Assembly (NCBI RefSeq): GCF_905220705.1
Contig: NZ_CAJNAT010000006.1
Span: forward strand, 62,001-126,000
DNA: 64,000 nucleotides
Direction of reading: 5' to 3'
DNA from: Paraburkholderia domus
GTDB taxonomy: Bacteria > Pseudomonadota > Gammaproteobacteria > Burkholderiales > Burkholderiaceae
The translations under genes were made by a program, and so were the position numbers. Below the pieces are notes generated by a model. That model was not told the origin of the DNA and made no database searches. It saw only the letters and a list, made by a program, of their open reading frames with translations. This document shows positions 61,516 through 64,000 of this stretch, in pieces (position 1 is the first letter of the stretch; each line of letters begins with the position of its first letter).

Positions 61516-62532
61516 TTAGCGTGCACCGACGGCAGCGACGAGCGCAGCGGCAATGCGGGGCAGAGGCAGGATCGCGGCGGCGGCGTCGAGCGCTGCGGCC
61601 GCCTTCGGCATGCCGTACACGGCAGAGGTTGCCTCGTCCTGCGCGATCGTGTGATAGCCCTTGGTCCGCATTGCCTTGAGGCCGATCGCTCCATCGCGCC
61701 CCATGCCGGTCAGCAGCACACCGAATGCCCGCGCTTGCCAGCGCGCCACGACACTATGAAAAAATACGTCGACGGAAGGCCGGTAGGGCGTCTCGGCCGG
61801 CTCCTTCGTATAGCCGAGCACGTTCGGCAGCTTCAGGTGCAGATGATCGTCGGTGGCGGCGAGCAGCGCCACGCCGGCTTGCGGCCGGTCGCCGTCGCTG
61901 GCGATTCGCACGGGCAGCGCCGATTGCTGGTTGAGCCAGTCGGCCATGCCGGCGGCGAACGCCGCGTCGACGTGCTGGACGATGACGATTGCGGCCGGAA
62001 AATCCTTCGGCAAGCCGGCGAGCAAAGTGGCGAGTGCCGCCGGCCCGCCCGCCGAGGCACCGATCGCAACCAGCGGCGTGTCGCGATTCGTCACGCTTTG
62101 GGGCCCCGCCGCAGCTGCGGCGCCAGGCGCGTTGCGCTCGGTGACCAGCGCGGCGATGCGGTCGATCTTCGCGATCAGGGTGGCGATGCTCTTGTGCGCG
62201 TCCGGACCGCTCAGCGAGGGCGTATCCACCGCATCGAGCGCGCCCGCGCCCATCGCTTCGTAGACCCGCCACGCGTTCGCGCCCACGTCGACGGTGACGA
62301 TCAGGATGGCGCACGGCGCGTGCGCCATGATGCGGCGCGTGGCTTCGATGCCGTCGACATTCGGCATCACCAGGTCCATCAACACGATGTCGGGCCGCTG
62401 CGCGGTGCAGAAATCGACCGCCTGCTGGCCGTCCTGCGCAACCCACAGCACCTCGTAGTCGTGGCGCGCCGCAAGCGCGCGGCGCAGCGCCTCGACGGCG
62501 AGCGGCAGGTCGTTGACGATTCCGATTTTCAT
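61516..62532 (-). CDS. wspF: Chemosensory protein-glutamate methylesterase WspF (CheB family)
   Basis: This 338-residue protein has a receiver (Asp in IVLMDLVMPN, about 53) and a CheB methylesterase domain with the catalytic Ser in IGASAGGPAAL, His in VIVQHVDAAF and Asp in GMGRDGAIGL. It demethylates the WspA receptor; loss of WspF locks the system on and raises cyclic di-GMP in Pseudomonas and Burkholderia (known biology). It starts 17 bp after wspE. Confidence 0.93.
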   Translation of the reverse strand: MKIGIVNDLPLAVEALRRALAARHDYEVLWVAQDGQQAVDFCTAQRPDIVLMDLVMPNVDGIEATRRIMAHAPCAILIVTVDVGANAWRVYEAMGAGALDAVDTPSLSGPDAHKSIATLIAKIDRIAALVTERNAPGAAAAAGPQSVTNRDTPLVAIGASAGGPAALATLLAGLPKDFPAAIVIVQHVDAAFAAGMADWLNQQSALPVRIASDGDRPQAGVALLAATDDHLHLKLPNVLGYTKEPAETPYRPSVDVFFHSVVARWQARAFGVLLTGMGRDGAIGLKAMRTKGYHTIAQDEATSAVYGMPKAAAALDAAAAILPLPRIAAALVAAVGAR

Positions 62533-62549
62533 CCGTTGTACCCGTGGGT

Positions 62550-64000
62550 TTAACCGTAAGCTTCGCCGATCAGATCACGCACTGCATCGAGCAGTGCTTC
62601 GTCGTGGAAACTGCCTTTCGCCAAATAGTAGTCCGCGCCTGCGTTCAGGCCGGCACGGCGGTCCTCTTCACGATCCTTGTACGAGACGATCATCACAGGT
62701 AGCGCTTGCAGTTGCGGATCGCGCTTGATGAGCGTGACGAGTTCGATGCCGTCCATCCGCGGCATGTCGATGTCGGTAATCACAAGGTCGAAGGGCTCGC
62801 TGCGCACCGCGTTCCAGCCGTCCATGCCGTCGACGGCGATTGTGACGTCGTAGCCGCGTGTGGCCAGCAACTTGCGTTCGAGTTCGCGCACGGTGAGCGA
62901 ATCGTCGACCACCAGCACGCGCCGCGTAGCGCGCCGTGCGGCGAGGGCAGCGCCGTGCTGCGTGTGTTTCAGATCGCCGCCCGCCACAAGCCGTTCGACC
63001 GAGCGCAACCAGTCGTCGACGTCGGCGATCAGCACCGGGTCGCCGTTTTCCATCAATGCGCCGGCGGTGATGTTCCTGATCTTGCCGAGACGCGGGTCGA
63101 GCGGCTGCACGACCAGCATCCGCTCGCCAAGAAAGCGATCGACCACCACGCCGTAGGTCGCCTCGCCGTCGCCGATCACGATCATGCTGACGGTGTCGGC
63201 TTCGTTGACGGGTGGTGCGGTGTCGAGAATCTGATGCGCGGTGACGACCCCGATACGGCGGCCGTCGAAGGCGATGTGCTGATGGCCTTCGAGCAATTCG
63301 ATCTCCGCACGGCTTACGTGCAGCGTGCGGTTCACATGCGCGAGCGGCACGGCGTACGGCTCGCCCGCGACTTCAACAAGGAGGCTGCGAATCACCGAAA
63401 GCGTGAGCGGCAATTGCAACTGCACGCGCGTGCCGACGCCAGGTTCGTGCGTGATACGCACCGTGCCGCGCACGCGCTTGACGACGTTATGCACCGCATC
63501 GAGTCCGACGCCACGGCCCGAGACATCGGTGACCTGATCGCGCAGCGAGAAGCCGGGCAGGAAGAGGAATTCGAGCAGTTCGGTCTCGGACAGGCGCGCG
63601 GCTGTTTCCGCGCTCGCCAGATTTTTGCGGACGATCGAGCTGCGCAATGCTTCGAGGTCGATGCCCGCGCCGTCGTCGGTGACGCTGATGAGCAGTGAGC
63701 CGGCGGTGTGGCGGGCGTCGAGCGTGAGTGTGCCTTCTTCGGACTTGCCCCGTGCGAGGCGTACCGCGGGCGCTTCGATGCCGTGGTCGATCGCGTTGCG
63801 CAGCATGTGGCCGAGCGGCGCTTCGAGCAGATCGAGAATGTCGCGGTCCACCTGAGTCGATTCGCCGACCAGTTGCCAGCGCACCTTCTTGCCGAGCGAA
63901 CGCGCGACGTCGCGCACCATGCGCGCGAGACCGCCGGTGCCGTCGCCGAAGGGGCGCATCCGGCATTGCAGTGCGGCGTCGTAAAGCTGCTGCGACAGAT
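62550..64000 (-). CDS. wspE: Hybrid CheA-like histidine kinase WspE, C-terminal part
   Basis: The gene runs off the right edge, so about 483 C-terminal residues are seen. In order: the CheA ATPase domain (N-box LGHMLRNAIDHGIEAP, VTDDGAGIDLEAL, the G-box near DVSGRGVGLDAV), a CheW-like coupling domain and a C-terminal receiver (VLVVDDSLTVRELERKLL, Asp in LVITDIDMPRMDG). The Hpt domain should lie beyond the window. It phosphorylates WspR and WspF. Confidence 0.93.
   Translation of the reverse strand, partial: LSQQLYDAALQCRMRPFGDGTGGLARMVRDVARSLGKKVRWQLVGESTQVDRDILDLLEAPLGHMLRNAIDHGIEAPAVRLARGKSEEGTLTLDARHTAGSLLISVTDDGAGIDLEALRSSIVRKNLASAETAARLSETELLEFLFLPGFSLRDQVTDVSGRGVGLDAVHNVVKRVRGTVRITHEPGVGTRVQLQLPLTLSVIRSLLVEVAGEPYAVPLAHVNRTLHVSRAEIELLEGHQHIAFDGRRIGVVTAHQILDTAPPVNEADTVSMIVIGDGEATYGVVVDRFLGERMLVVQPLDPRLGKIRNITAGALMENGDPVLIADVDDWLRSVERLVAGGDLKHTQHGAALAARRATRRVLVVDDSLTVRELERKLLATRGYDVTIAVDGMDGWNAVRSEPFDLVITDIDMPRMDGIELVTLIKRDPQLQALPVMIVSYKDREEDRRAGLNAGADYYLAKGSFHDEALLDAVRDLIGEAYG

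Overview
The window reads as a piece of the main chromosome of a Paraburkholderia/Burkholderia-type beta-proteobacterium. This rests on high G+C coding DNA with mostly G/C-ending codons and on the gene set: a gspDEF-C-GHIJKLMN type II secretion cluster, phhAB, a Wsp chemosensory block, Ada/AlkA, an L-arabinose importer with arabonate dehydratase, mmsA and hupB. The assignment is inference from gene content; no rRNA or tRNA was seen to anchor it.

Layout: (1) 1-6300: the end of a branched-chain amino-acid ABC transporter (livGF), a GMC oxidoreductase, mmsA and its divergent LysR regulator. A pair of inverted long repeats lies between the GMC gene and mmsA. (2) 6600-15500: CYTH protein, Lrp regulator divergent from phhAB, DUF3717 protein, a two-component system, a SET-domain protein, an Old Yellow Enzyme, a class I amidotransferase and a cysteine-bearing MarR protein. 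(3) 15500-24000: YbdK-type ligase and a CPA2 antiporter between two intergenic regions rich in DnaA-box-like sites, then mnmC, hupB, a COG0523 GTPase and a small lytic transglycosylase. (4) 24500-37200: the complete gsp cluster, in which gspC is on the opposite strand and the gspK start is buried in an inverted pair of the long repeat. (5) 37300-42860: RND/EmrAB-type outer-membrane factor, a small membrane protein, MarR regulator, DHA2 transporter, a fifth repeat copy and a lipoprotein. (6) 43100-49700: gshA, alkA-ada, a candidate small RNA, a VOC protein, yaeQ and a LysR regulator. (7) 49983-55519: araFGH plus arabonate dehydratase. (8) 55781-64000: small secreted and membrane proteins, SpeG-like acetyltransferase, HIT protein, GlxA-type regulator with a divergent SDR, and wspE-wspF-wspR.

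The most unusual signals are as follows. A roughly 260-300 bp repeat family (five copies, two inverted pairs) tends to abut stop codons. The coding DNA outside its outer end shows an orientation-locked drift to T/G-rich (or, for inverted copies, A/C-rich) sequence, and one pair adds about 230 codons ahead of the GspK pseudopilin core. There is also a compact orphan promoter-terminator unit at 47214-47312 that looks like a small RNA carrying two anti-Shine-Dalgarno-like CUCCUCC motifs, and a MarR operator that exactly fills a -35/-10 spacer at 39653-39680.
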